Counted from the stretch's first letter, positions 23,300-35,525 are shown. The stretch is DNA of 64,000 nucleotides from Desmodus rotundus (GCF_022682495.2 NC_071397.1:14599082-14663081), one strand, 5' to 3'. The notes: a model not told the origin generated them from the letters alone. Made by a program: numbers and translations.

Positions 23300-23925
23300 T
23301 ATGTTTTATAATTTTGGCCCTAATAATGACATTTAGGTCAAGAACAGACCACATATGGGATGGTGGTCCCATAAAATTATGATGGACCTGGAAAATTCCT
23401 ATCATCTAGTGATGGCATAGCCAACGAAGCATCATAGTGCAACATATTATCACATGTTTGTGGTAATGCTGATGTAAACACACCTACAACACTACCAGTC
23501 ATAGAAAAATATAGCACAGGCAATTATGTACAGTACACTGTACTTGATTATAAAATAAATGACTGTTATTGGTTTGTGTATTTACTACACTATACTTATC
23601 ATTAGAGTACACTCTTTTTCTTACAAAAATAAGTTTGCTGTACAACAGTATGCCCATGGCAGCAGCAGGCTCATAGAGCTCTCATGTACTGTGTCTCTTG
23701 ATTGCATCATTTTCCTTTGTGCTTGATTTAATCTTGTGTTGTTTTGTACAGTCAGATGCTGTACAGGCTTAGAAGCAATAGCCCATGCCATATAGCCTAG
23801 GTGTATAGTAGGCTATACCATTTTAGGTTTTGTGTTAAGTGACTTTGACATTCACACAGTGATGAAATTGCCTAAGGTAACACTTGCCAGAGTATATCCC
23901 CATTGTTAAGCAGCGAAGCCCTATT
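23300..23925 (+). mobile_element. MER-type mammalian repeat, old
   Basis: Shows 'aacagaccacatatgggatg', 'ggtggtcccataaaattatg', 'caattatgtacagtacac', 'atatagcctaggtgtatag', 'gtaggctataccattttag' and 'ccccattgttaagcagcg', in the order of a widely dispersed mammalian MER repeat. Its class (DNA transposon or LTR) is not certain. Internal sequence appears deleted relative to longer copies. Confidence 0.6.
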
Positions 23926-25637
23926 AAAAATCTCCCTTTCCTTCTTTACCTTCCCACCCTCTAACCAGGTAGTTTCTTTAGGCTAGAATGAAACACTGTC
24001 ACAGATAATGGACATAGCCATAGGCATGTGGTTTATCTTCTCTCATTATTTGAATACATTTTTGTTCTTATATGTATTCAGATTGTGTTTTTACCTTTAG
24101 GGACCAATGGGGACCTACTCAAGGTTTTAAAAGGAGTTGTGTGTCAACTTTCTTAGCTTCTTCATTTAATTTGGTTTATCATCGACAGTATTTAAGTCAG
24201 AGTTAATACTTGAGTTGTAAATATGTTCTTGTTTCATTGAGGATAAATAATGTTTCCATAATTTTCATTTTCTGTTAATATTGGTAAATTTCAAGGAACT
24301 AGATTGGATTAGAGAATTGCATTTTCCACTTTTAATTGAAATTCTGTTTCTGAAAAATTTAAATACCCTGAATTATTGTGTATACTAGATTGAGGTAAAA
24401 TCAAAATTACCTACCAGGAAATTTTTCAAGATTCATGAAAATAATCTCTTTCTAATGGCTATGCAATTTCTTTTTTTTCTTTATTTTTTAAAAATTTATT
24501 CTGGCAAAATTTAAAGTGTTTAATGTATAATTTTAATATTTATGTTTACTAACTCTTCAGTTTAAGTAGAATTTTTCAATTTTACATAACACTATATCTA
24601 TGATAGGTAGTGAGTGTAAATTTAAAACAAATATATTTTTAAGCATGAGTCAATAATGGTGTATTTTTTTTTCATATTTTCTGCTGTGATGCCTGATAGT
24701 ATTTAGATGCTCAAAGGTATTGTCTGAACCAATCAGTGCAAAAATGGATGCCATCAAACACATGCCTACTTGTCAGATTTCATGTCCTATTTTTGCTTCT
24801 GTCAGTGTAAGCAAGTCACTAGCAGGAGCATTCAGGAAGAAAATAAAAGCATGTGAAAATAAAACAGGCTCCCTCTGTACTCCTGAAAGCTTGAAATTTA
24901 AGGATGAATAGAAAATCAGTAGCCCTAGTTTTTTCATTTTGCCTAAATGTAATGGGTAATGTTATCTTTGGTTTGTTGTTTTCCTCAAGATCCAATGAAG
25001 TTTTATGAAGCAAGAAATGTTACCAGTATGACCAATATGAAATTAAATTCAAACCATGGAAGATAAACAGCTCCAGACTGATATAAAATTTATGCAATGC
25101 ATTTGTTTCTTTACTAATAGGAACTTAGCAACTTAAGCAGTAGAGGGAATGTAACAGAGAAATAAATCAAAGTGCTGGAAATTAAACAGGAACTATAGCG
25201 ATCAGAGAATACATCACCCATTATTATGTGTGAATTGGTTTGGTACTTAAATAAATGTAACATTTATCATTTTCCCCCCACCTCCAGCCCCTCTCTGGGT
25301 TTTTTATGTTTTCCCTGGTTAGGTCTTAGACTCTAGTTTGTATTTATAGAGGAGTCTTGTTTTGTTTTTTTCTTCAGGTTTCCAAACACTTTTTTCTGTC
25401 CAACTTCTTGCCATCTCAAACATATTAAAAAGGTACTATTGGAGTCAGTTTCCATTTGGTACTAAGATTGCCATCTGAAAGAAATTAAGGGAAGCACCTA
25501 GTTCACTAGGCAATAGGGTGGCAGAAATATTTACAAATAATACCCACTATTTTTTTTTTACATTTATTTGTGTACACAGAGCCAAATACTTCTCACTACC
25601 AAATTCCAGATGTTAAAAAGTTTATTCAAACTCACGA
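23926..25637. other. Unassigned AT-rich DNA
   Basis: No gene or confidently named repeat found. Short frames such as 24720-24911 show no domain. Confidence 0.4.
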
Positions 25638-26212
25638 AAAGCAAGGACCTGTATCTAAGCTTACCCTATCCAGCAAAGCTATCATTTAGAATGGAAGGGC
25701 AGATAAAGTGCTTCCCAGACAAGGTCAAGTTAAAGGAATTCATCATCACCAAGCTCTTATTAAATGAAATGTTAAAGGGGCTTATCTAAGAAAGAGAAGA
25801 TCAAAACTGTGAACAGAAAAATGACAACAAACTCACAACTATCAACACCTGAACCTAAAAACAAAAACAAAACAAAAACAAAAACAAAAGCCAAGCAAAC
25901 AACTGGAATAGGAACAGAATCACAGAAATGGAGATCACATGGAGAGATATCAGTGGGGAGGGAGAGGTATAGAATGGGGGAAAAGGTGCTGGGAATAAGA
26001 AATATAACTGGTAGATATTTAATAGACAGGGGGAGGTTAAGAATAGTACAGGAAATGGAGAAGCTGAAGAACTGATAGGTATGATTCACGGACATAAACT
26101 AATGGGGAAGATTGCTGGAGGGAAGGGGGATATAGGGCTGAGGGGGAAAGGGGGAGAAAAAAATAGGACAACTGTAATAACATAATCAATAAAATATATT
26201 TTTAAAAAAGTT
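25638..26212 (+). mobile_element. 5'-truncated HAL1 (ORF1 C-terminus plus 3' UTR)
   Basis: Begins within the C-terminal domain of an L1-type ORF1 (KLSFRMEGQIKCF… to MLKGLI and a stop at 25787-25789). It then runs directly into a 3' UTR with 'ctcacaactatcaacacctg', 'aggaacagaatcacagaaat' and the tail 'acaactgtaataacataatc' plus AATAAA. There is no ORF2 between ORF1 and the tail, which defines a half-L1. It is collinear with the last 600 bp of the copy at 27911-29856. Possible target repeats: an aaaaagtttattcaaac-like string before and aaaaagtatttaaac after. Confidence 0.85.
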
Positions 26213-27302
26213 ATAAAAATAAAAAGTATTTAAACCAATAGCAATATAATCATTCATTCTGAATTATGTCATATAGAGTTTTATTTCCTGAACCTTTTAT
26301 TTCACAAAATGTATTTACTTCAGGATGGGAGCTTCTTAGCACACTATTGAGTTTCTTAACACTGAAAGTTTTGTTTTCGTATGACATAATAGATTTCACT
26401 TTGTAAATAAGTATTATTACTAATATCCACACCATGGTTTACAGATAGCAGGCCCCTAGTAAATGTTAGTTCCCTTTCCTTTGAATTTTTTCCCATCATT
26501 AGAATCATTAAGGTTCCATTTAAAAAGGGGCTCACTCATCTATATTTTGGGTTATTATGAGACTTTTTATGAGGAATACTCATAAATGACTCATAAATTT
26601 CCATATTACTCATTACGAGTAATATGGAAATACTGCTTTCTCCAGACCCTTCAAAAGGTACAAATTTGCCTTTAAGATTTCTAGAAAAACATAGCTATAA
26701 AATGTAATTGCAAGCCTCATACCTGCAAATGATATCTTGCCTTTGCTACTAGTTTTCATGAAAAATCATTTATCCCCAAATATATTCTAATGGGATTCAA
26801 TGAAAATTTAACCCAATTAGAACATGTTCAGGGCATTCATATTTGCTTATTGAAACACTCAGACTGCAGGGAAATTGCACCAGGGAATTTTTTTTTTATT
26901 TAAAAAATATTTTCCTACTAGTACCCCCATGAAAAAGGCCCAAAATAGCAAGAGGAATAATGATAAATAGATCAGTAATGAAGGCCAGGTATTTTCCAAC
27001 TAATGACTGGCAAGAACTCTGTTTGAAACAGAAACTGTACTGACAATTATCAATATTGTACTGTCATACTCCAAAAGGTAGTTCATGGCAAAAAAACTTT
27101 CACTCTGTGTGCTATTTGTAAGTCTTTACAATACTCTCAACATGGCAATGACATATGGCACAGAAAAAAATGTCATTTCCCACTAAACTTTAGTGTTGCA
27201 GTAGAGTATATTCTGCTAATTATTGGAAAGCTATTGCAGCTCTCAATCAATCAAACTATTAAACACACTGTGGGATGTATGGTGTTGGAATACTGTGTGA
27301 AG
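26213..27302. other. Unassigned AT-rich DNA with a short perfect hairpin
   Basis: No gene recognised. A perfect 15-bp inverted repeat with a 5-base loop lies at 26597-26631. Confidence 0.4.
26597..26631. repeat. Perfect 15-bp hairpin
   Basis: atttccatattactc, loop attac, then gagtaatatggaaat: every arm position pairs. The context is not a recognised repeat. Confidence 0.9.
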
Positions 27303-27317
27303 ATTAAACCATTCATT

Positions 27318-27910
27318 CCCAAGATGAGAAAGGAGAACAAAGTAGGAGGGATCACAATACCTGATATCAAACTATGTTACAAGGCCACTGTAATCAAAAT
27401 AGTCTGGTACTGGCATAAGAATAGACACATAGACCAATGGAAGAGAATAGAGAGCCCAGAAATAAACCCATGTCTCTACAGTCAATTAATATTTGACAAA
27501 GAGGGTAGGAGCATAAAATGGAGTAAAAATAGTCTCTTCAATAAATGGTGTTGGGAGATCTCGATAAGTACATGAAAAAAAATGAAACTAAACCACCAAC
27601 CTACACTACACACCAAAATAAACTCAAAATGTATAAAAGACTTAAATATAAGTCATGATACCATAAAAGTCCTGGAGGAGAACATAGACAGGAAAATTTC
27701 AGATATTCCACACAGTAATGTTTTCACCAATATGTCTCCTAGGGCAAGAGATATAAGGGAAAGAAAAAACAAATGGGACTATATCAAATTTAAAAACTTC
27801 TGTATGGCTAAAGAAAATATGAACAAAATGAAAAGGGAACCAACTACATGGGAAAACGTATTTGCCAATGATACCTTGGACAAGGTTTTGATTACCAAAA
27901 TATAAGAACT
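27318..27910 (+). mobile_element. L1 ORF2 C-terminal fragment fused upstream of a HAL1
   Basis: One reading frame (27318-27905) carries the L1 ORF2 region downstream of the reverse transcriptase: [20 protein letters not shown], then [29 protein letters not shown], and RERKNKWDYIKFKNFCMAKE near the end. It is broken by one nonsense codon (TGA at 27573-27575), with no frameshift noticed before the final codons. It stops abruptly at about 27908 inside ORF2, and the next bases are the 5' end of a HAL1. The fragment lacks the last part of ORF2, the 3' UTR and poly-A, so it did not insert as an ordinary L1. Confidence 0.85.
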
Positions 27911-29856
27911 AACTTCTGGCCAAGATGGAGGTATAGATAGATACACTGTGCCTCCTTGAACAACCAAAAGAAGGACAACAACAACAAATTTAAAAACAAA
28001 AAACAACCAGAACTGCCAGAGAATTGAACTGTATGGAAGTCTGAAAACCAAGGAGTTAAAGAAACAATCATCCATACCAGTAGAGGGGTGGAGACTGGCA
28101 GCCAGGGTAGAGGGGACTCACAGCAAGGCAGTGGCTGGAGGAGTGGGCGAGGTGGCAGCTGGTGGATCAGGCAGTCCCACATTTGTGTGCAGATAAACCA
28201 GGAGGAACAACTGAGGAGTGAGACACACCATGCAAACACGGGTTCCAGCATGGGGAAATAAAGCCTCAAAACCTCTGACTGAAAAAACCTGTGGGGGTTG
28301 AGGCAACAGGAGAAGCTCCCAGCCTCACAGGAGAGTTAATTGGAGAGACCCACAGTGTTCTAGAGCATACACAAACCCTCCCACCTGGGAATCAGCACCA
28401 GAAGGGCCCGATTTACTTGTGGGCAGCTGAAGAAGTTACTGAAAGCTGGTCAAAAGCCCAGCAAGAGGTGTAGTTCCCTCTCTGACCCTTCCCCCACATA
28501 CAGTGCCACAACGCAGCAAAGTGAGTTGCCCTGCGCTGGTGAATACCTAAGGCTCCTCCCCTTACTACATAACAGGTGTGTCAAGACCAAAAAAAATGGC
28601 CCAAATGAAAGAACAGATCAAAGCTCCAGAAAAAATACAACTAAGCAATGAAGAGATAGCCAACCTATCAGATGCACAGTTCAAAACACTGGAAATCAGG
28701 ATGCTCACAAAAATGGTTGAGTATGGACATAAAATAAAGGAAAAAGTGAAGGCTATGAAAAGTTAAATAAAGGAAAATGTACAGGGAACCAACAGTGATG
28801 GGAAAGAAACTAGGATTCAAATCAATGGTTTGGATGAGAAGGAAAAAACAAACATTCAACCAGAAAAGAATGAAAAAGCAAGAATTCAAAAGAATGAGGA
28901 GAGGCTTAGGAACCTACAGGACAACTTTAAATGTTCCAACATCCAAACCATCGGGATGCCAAAAGGAGAAGAGGAAGAATAAGAAATTAAAAACTTATTT
29001 GAAAAAATAATGAAGGAGAACTTCCCCAATCTGGCAAAGGAAATAGACTTCCAGCAAGTCCAGGAAGCTTAGAGAGTCCCCCAAAAATTGGACTCAAGGA
29101 AGCACACACCAAGGTACATCATAATTACATTACCCAAGATTAAAGACAAGGAGAGAATCTTAAAAGCAACAAGAGTAAAGGAGACAGTTACCTACAAAGG
29201 AGTTCCCATAAGACCATCAGCTGATTTCTCAAAAGAAACCTTGCAGGCTAGAAGGGCCTGGAAAGAGGTATTTGAAGACATGAAAGGCAAGGACCTACAT
29301 CCAAGGTCACTCTATCCAGCAAAACTATCATTTAGAATGGAAGGGCAGATAAAATGCTTCCCAGATAAGGTCAAATTAAAGGAGTTCATCATCACTGAGC
29401 CCTTATTATATGAAATGTTAAAGGGATTTATCTAAGGAAAAGAAGATCAAAAACTATGAACAGTAAAATGGCAATAAACTCACAACTATCAACAACTGAA
29501 CCTAAAAAGACAAAAACAAACTAAGCAAACTACTAGAACAGGAACAGAATCACAGAAATGGAGATCACATGGAGGGTTCTTAGCAGGGAGGTGAAGTGGG
29601 GAGAATGAGGGTAAAGGTACCTGGAATAAGAAGAATAAATAGTAGGTACAAAATAGATAGGGGGAGGTTAAGAATAGTATAGGAAATGGAGAAGCCAAAG
29701 AACTTGTATGTACAATCCATGGACATGAGCTGATGAGGGGGGATGCTGGTGGGAGGTGGGGTGGAGGGTGGAGGAGAATAAAAGGAAGAAAAACTGGGAC
29801 AACTGTAATAGCATAATCAATAAAATATACTTTAAAAAATAAATAAATTATCCGAG
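27911..29856 (+). mobile_element. Full-length HAL1 (half-L1): 5' UTR, ORF1, 3' UTR, poly-A
   Basis: Starts 'taacttctggccaagatgg', has a GC-rich 5' UTR of about 680 bp with many TG/CA pairs that look like decayed CpGs, then ORF1 at 28596-29435. A 3' UTR shared with the copy at 25638 follows, ending in AATAAA and an A-rich tail near 29821-29850. No ORF2 exists between ORF1 and the tail, so movement would have required reverse transcriptase from an L1 elsewhere. HAL1 elements are known in mammals as ORF1-only L1 derivatives. The length of about 1.9 kb fits that design. Confidence 0.85.
28596..29435 (+). pseudogene. HAL1 ORF1 (L1 ORF1p-like RNA-binding protein), three nonsense codons
   Basis: L1-type ORF1 proteins are trimeric RNA-binding chaperones with an N-terminal coiled coil, an RRM and a C-terminal domain. 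Reading from the ATG at 28596 gives 279 codons in one frame to the TAA at 29433. The N-terminal part is rich in E, K and Q as expected for a coiled coil. The RRM region lies around NLQDNFKCSNIQTIGMPKG (about 28910-28965). The C-terminal domain is seen as RYIIITLPKIKDKERILKAT and YPAKLSFRMEGQIKCF. Three in-frame stops interrupt it: TAA 28764-28766, TAA 28980-28982 and TAG 29070-29072. The latter two look like CAA-to-TAA and CAG-to-TAG changes. No frameshift was found over 840 bp. It is not functional as it stands. Confidence 0.85.
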
Positions 29857-29869
29857 TCATTGGCATGGA

Positions 29870-31450
29870 CATGTTAATGTATTATCTTATTTAAATATCT
29901 GTAGAATCTGTGGTGATGATTCCCTCTCATTCCTGTGAATGATTAACTTGTGCCTTCTCTTTTTCCTGTTCGGTCTAGCTAGTGGTTAATTGATTTTTTT
30001 TTTTTTGGTTTTCTCTAGAAACAATATTTAGTTTTTATTGATTTTTCTAGTTGTTTTAAATTTTCTATTTAGTTGATTTGTACTCCTATGTACTCCATGT
30101 TTTCTCTCTTCTACTTACTGTAAGTTTATTCATCTTTTTCTGGTTTCTTACAGTAGAAACTGAGATTATTGATTTGAGATCTTTCTTCTTCTCTGACATA
30201 AGTTTTTTAGTTAGTGCAATAAATCTGCCCCTAAGTATAGATTTATTTTGTGGCACATATTTTGGTAGTGTGTTTAATTTTTATTCAATTCAAAATGCTT
30301 CTTAATTGTTGGGGTTTTTTTTTGCCCCATGGTTACACATATTATTTAGTACCCAAGTTTTTAAGGGTACTCCAGAGATTTGTCTACTATTGATTTCTAG
30401 TTTAATTATATTTTGGTTAGAGAATGTACTTTACATGTCTTTCAAATTTATTGAGACCATTTTGATGGCCCTGAATATATTCTATGTTGATAAATGTTCC
30501 CTGTGCATTCTACAGTTTTGGTTTGCCCTATAAATTTTAGCTAGGTGGAGATGGTTGATAGCATTCTTCTGGTCATCTATCAGCTTACTGATTTTTTTCA
30601 TCTACTTGTTCCCGCAATTATAGAAAGAGGGTTTATTGAGATCTGACTATAATCATGAATTTTTCTCTTTCTTTGCAGTTCTGTTTTTATTTCATGCACT
30701 TTGAACTTCTGTCATTAGGTACCTGAGCATTTAGAATTATTATGTCCTCTAATGTATTGATCCAGGAATAGTTATACAATGGTTTCATTATCCCTGATAG
30801 TATTGTTTCATTGAAATTTACATTGTTAGATATTAATATAGTCACTCCAGCTTTCCTTTGGCTAGTGTGAGCATGATATGCCTTTTTCTGTCCTTTTTTA
30901 AAAAAATTGATGTGAGTGTTTACATTTTAAGTGAGTTATAAGTTAGGTCTTGCTTTTTTTTAAATCCAATATGACAATTACCATCTTTTAATTGGGGCAT
31001 TTAAAGAATTTACATATCATATCATTTTGATGATTCCAGTTAAGTCTATCCTTAGTCTAACTTTCCCTTTTCATATCTTTTCTATCTTCCTTTGTATTGT
31101 TTTTAATTATGCTATCGTATCTCCTTGGTTAACTTAGCTATACCTCTTTAAGTTTTCTTTATTATTATTTAAGTGATTGCTCTAGAGTTTATACTATAAA
31201 TCTTTAACATCAGAATCTTCCTTTAAAGAATATTGTAACAGAATAAGAACTTTATAATAGCATACTTCCATGTCTCCCTTTTCAGTCTTTTCATTGTTCT
31301 CATATGTTATTTTGGCCATGTGTTTTACATATGTTGCAAACCCTATGCTACATTGCTGTTATTTTTTTAAGAGTCAGTTACCTTATAAAATATTTAAATA
31401 AAAAGTTTGTATATTTGCCTATATAACTAAAACTTGCATTGTCTTTTTTT
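29870..31450 (-). mobile_element. L1M antisense, ORF2 5' (endonuclease) part
   Basis: Plus-strand landmarks of antisense L1 ORF2: 'attgatttgagatctttctt' (30159), 'attgatttctagtttaatta' (30389), 'ttattgagatctgactat' (30632), 'gatattaatatagtcactcc' (30830) and 'cttttaattggggcattta' (30985). Their order is that of the endonuclease and early RT region read backwards. The copy is old and has no open frame. It is contiguous with the ORF1 part that follows, so it derives from a proper L1 with both ORFs and not from a HAL1. Confidence 0.75.
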
Positions 31451-32325
31451 CTAATATATATTTCCTCATTTCCATGTTATCATTTTTCTTCCTTTGAAGG
31501 ACTTCCTTTAACATTTCTCTTAAAGTCTTTATTTTGCCGTAATGTCTGAAAGGTATTTTTTCCTAACTAATAGAGTTTTAGATAGGCAGATGTTTTTTCT
31601 TTCAGTTATTTTAAAGGTGTTTCTCCCCTGTCTTCTTAATTGCATTGTTTTCCAATGAGGCATTTCCTATCATCTTTACCTTTGTTCCTCTCTATATAAA
31701 ATTTTGCTCAGGCTGCTCTTAAAATTTTCTCTTAAGAAAATCTAGTTTTGAACAAAACCTGGTTTTGTACAATTTGATGATTATATGCCTTAATGTAGTT
31801 TTTGTCATGTTTCTTGCCCATGAGCTTCTTGAATCTTGGATTTATTGTTTTCATCAAAGTTGGAAAATCTTTTGGCCATTTACTTAATTATTGTGCCCTT
31901 CTTTCCCCAGTTAGGGACTCCAATAGCTTATATATCTAACTGCTTGCAGTTGCCCCGCTGCTCACTGATACTGTGTTCATTAAAATTTTTTTCTCAATTC
32001 GATTCATTGTGGATAATTTCTATTTTTATGTCCTGAATTTACTAACCTTTTCTTCTGCAATGCCTAATCCACCATTAATCCCAAGAATATATCTGTCATC
32101 TCAGACTATAGCTTTCATTTCTAGAACTTAGATTTTGGTCATTTTTACATTTCATATCTCTGCTTACATTTTTGGCCATTTCTCGGTGATTACTGTCTTT
32201 AAATGTCTAGTGTACAGTGTCCTGAAACTGGTGTTTCATACCGTTTGTCCAGTTTTTTTGGATGTTTCAGGTGGGGTGAGAGATGGTAAATCTGCTCCCT
32301 GTAACTATCTGGGCTAAAAACGCAA
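31451..32325 (-). mobile_element. L1M antisense, ORF1 part of the same element
   Basis: Continues with 'aaggacttcctttaacattt' (31497), 'ccctgtcttcttaattgcat' (31627), 'gatgattatatgccttaatg' (31775), 'catgagcttcttgaatcttg' (31819) and 'tctcagactatagctttcat' (32099), the antisense ORF1-side sequence of old L1M elements. The 5' UTR is missing or unrecognisable beyond about 32325. Confidence 0.65.
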
Positions 32326-33145
32326 GTCCCTTTGAGATCAATTTGTTACCACAACATAATCTTGTCTCTCCTGACGAATACATATACATTTTCACCGAAT
32401 CATAAAGATTATTAGCAAAATATCAGTGGATTTGAAATAAAAACAAAATCCACAGTGATTTAAGACATCTTTAACTTTCTTTTTATAGAAGGAAATCAGG
32501 TTTTCTATTAGTAGAAAAAAAGACTATCTCAAATCCTGAGAATTCTAAATAATACACTTTTGGAAAATACTGTGGATTTGGTTTTATCCAACCCCCAATG
32601 GACATAATTGCTTAGCATTGGCGTATATGGAGTATACAGATCCAGTCTTAAAGCTGAATAGTAGAAAACACTTACAGTATTCCTTGGGATGGAGGGAGTA
32701 GGGTGGTAACATAAATAACTAATTCAGATTAAGCTTTATGAGAGATGCAGCATTTGTTACTTGGTCTGAAAATTTGTTAACAGGAATAGAACTTAGCTTT
32801 AGTGATATTTCTGCACGGTCTCATAAATAATGGAAATTTGACCTGCAGTAACAGCTGTAGCTGAAGTAATGGCTCAAAGTGGGATTTGAGCATTCGCATC
32901 CTATGCAATAACTTGTATCGCTTGAATGAAACTCTGCTTGCTTTTGACTGTTAGCCATTAAGTTCTCTAAATTTTTTCTTCTCTCTGCTTAAAAGTCATT
33001 CAATTTGTTTTAGGCAATTGAGAAAAGGTAAAAAGTATTCACATTCTCACTACCCTAAAGCAATCATTTTAAAATACTTTCATCACCTTTACTCAATCCT
33101 TACTCGTGTGTGTGCACACATGCGCATACAGTTTAAACCAAGAAG
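32326..33145. other. Unassigned DNA
   Basis: No gene or named repeat. A short GT/CA-rich patch lies at 33103-33127. Confidence 0.4.
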
Positions 33146-33149
33146 TACG

Positions 33150-33405
33150 CAGCACAGTGTAGCATACAGCAGAGCAAGAACTTGGGTTCTGCTCCATACT
33201 TTCTGGCTTCAGATCCTTCCCCTGTCACTGCCTAGCTCTCTGACTCCAGCCAGATTATGTGTGTCTCTGTGCCTTTGCTGCACAAGGTGAGAACAACATT
33301 ATCTACCTCACGAGGGTGCTTTGAGGCTCTACTGGAATAATGTTATAAAGTACTTACAACAGAGACTGGCACATAATAGCGCTCAGTATTAGCTGTTGTT
33401 ACAGA
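33150..33405 (+). mobile_element. MIR SINE, nearly full length
   Basis: MIR order is clear: 'cagagcaagaacttgggttc', 'cactgcctagctctctgac', 'acattatctacctcacgagg', 'gtgctttgaggctctactgg', 'taaagtacttacaacagaga', 'ctggcacataatagcgctca', 'gtattagctgttgttac'. This is one of the best preserved MIRs in the window. Confidence 0.85.
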
Positions 33406-34225
33406 TGCACGTTTCTACAGATTCTTCACTATTGTTTATTTTAGGGCCCCATTTTACCATCTTTAAGATCTGAATTAATTCCTTATTTTTATTCAAGTTA
33501 TTTCCAAATGTCATAATACAAATGCTAAAAGAAATCTTCACATCTATATCTCTGATTCTTGTGAATTATATATCAGAGTGGGGTAATTGTATAAAATTGT
33601 TTGTATGTGATTTTTCCAAAAAGGCTGTACTAAAATACAATTGTTTTGTTAAATTATTAATTCTTTAAAAAAAAGAATTGGCATTTTCTTTAATGATCAA
33701 CCTAAAGCAGATGGTAGATTGAAAAATCACATAAAAATCCTGAGTTCTTGAACACTTATGCCATAGATGGATAAGCTCTCTCTCTCCCCGTGTCTAATAA
33801 TCTCTCTCTTGATGAAAAGAAAATATTTTAATGCTGCACTTAATCATCCAGAAACAACATGAATGGGATGAGAAGTAGCATAAAAAGAAGAGATAGATAT
33901 ATATTCTCAGATGTCAAATACTAATATATAATTAAATTAAGATATAATAAAAACTTTACTACATTATAATTAAAACAAAAGTCTTTACTCATAAAGACAC
34001 AGTTCAAAATCATTCAAACAGAAGTTTAATTTAGATAAAAGCTGTGAGTTCTAAAACTGTTGGAGTGGCAAGGACCTGGAAGCTCATGGAGACCAGAAAT
34101 GGTGCCATGGCCATTTTGGGTTGTCTATCACACTAGTGCTTTACAGTATTACTAATGCTACAAAGTAATAGCACTGCCATTTGTTCAAAGTATATCAACA
34201 CTGACATTGCAATGCATATACCCCC
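33406..34225. other. Unassigned AT-rich DNA
   Basis: Nothing recognised; no coding signal. Confidence 0.4.
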
Positions 34226-34229
34226 AATG

Positions 34230-34392
34230 GTAACTTCCTCACTTTAACATACTCTCTGATTTCCTCTTTCCCTGGACACAGAGCTCCCTGGAAACAGGAT
34301 TTCTGTCTTAGTCATACTTTGTTTTAAAACCAAGCACAAGACATAGTGCAGAACAGGTTCTTAATGCACGTTTATTGCATGAGTGAAAAATT
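34230..34392 (+). mobile_element. L2 LINE tail
   Basis: 'gagctccctggaaacaggat', 'tttctgtcttagtcatactt', 'caagcacaagacatagtgca', 'gcacgtttattgcatgagtg' match the L2 3' end in sense orientation. Confidence 0.7.
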
Positions 34393-35525
34393 TGACTCAT
34401 TACAACTTAAAAGACCAAGATAATATAATGTCTTTCTAAAACAATTCTAATTCATTAATAAACTAATTTCCTTCAATAGCAAAATGAAAAATATTATGTC
34501 AAAATAGGAAACAGTTAAGAGATTTACAAAAGTAGAACTAATCTTAAATATTGAATTAGGATGAATAGTCTTTCCCTCAGGAAACGTTAGGGGAAAATTA
34601 TACATTCAGAAGATACTATGATGCTTAGCTTCTGCTCCTGCAATCTATTTCAGCAGACAGCATTCAAAATTGAAGGAAGGTTCCAATTTATACCAGATAG
34701 TGTGTTATGTAATATTATTATTTAAACAGTTTTTCTGGGAAATTATTTCATAGCTGTTAGTTACATCAATATTTCACTCAACTACTTTTTTTCTTAATGG
34801 AATATTTTTACATGCAAAGTACTTTGGACATGATTTACTTGGCCTCATTCTACTTCTGTGTTAATGCATTTTATGTGCTTTATGCTTTACATTCTGACTC
34901 CAATATTTCAATGACCACCTAGATTTTAATATGAATTAATATAATGCCATTTTGTGTTTACATTAGAGTATTTTCTGTACAGATATCTCAGAGTATTTAA
35001 CCTAGTACAATTCTCTTTGAGATGTATAGTGCAGGAGTAATTTTATCTATATTGTAAGTAAGGTACCAAAGGGTATAAAGATTATTTCTTAATTAAAACC
35101 ACATTCAAATTTAGAGATAAGCCTCATACGAGCACAGGTTGTGCATTTTTTCAAAATGATCTTTCCCTCAGAGCAGAAATCTTAATTTGTAAAAAGAAAT
35201 CTGAAGCATTGGAAATGCTGATGAAAGATAAGGACCTCAGAGGAAAAACAAATGAACATAAACTCATAGTTACACAGCTATACTTTTTTTTTTTTTTTAG
35301 CATACAGTTGCCAAAGCTGTCACAAACTCTCAGCAGAACGTCCGTTATCCAGAAACTAAGATATGGACTCCTTTGTTCTAGAGGGTATATTTTATCATTG
35401 ACATTGGCATCCTCATTATCATCATCACCAACACAATCATTATGAGTTGTTTCTATAGGAGTTCAGAATTCTAAGTGTATGTGAATTTATATTGTTTGAT
35501 TAAGAGAGTTAAAGGCCAACCCATC
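34393..35525. other. Unassigned AT-rich DNA
   Basis: No gene or named repeat. A poly-T tract at 35284-35299 has no recognisable retroelement body beside it. Confidence 0.4.

Noticed and set aside
27892..28269. 125-codon minus-strand frame
   Set aside because: It is antisense to the HAL1 5' UTR and has no independent support.
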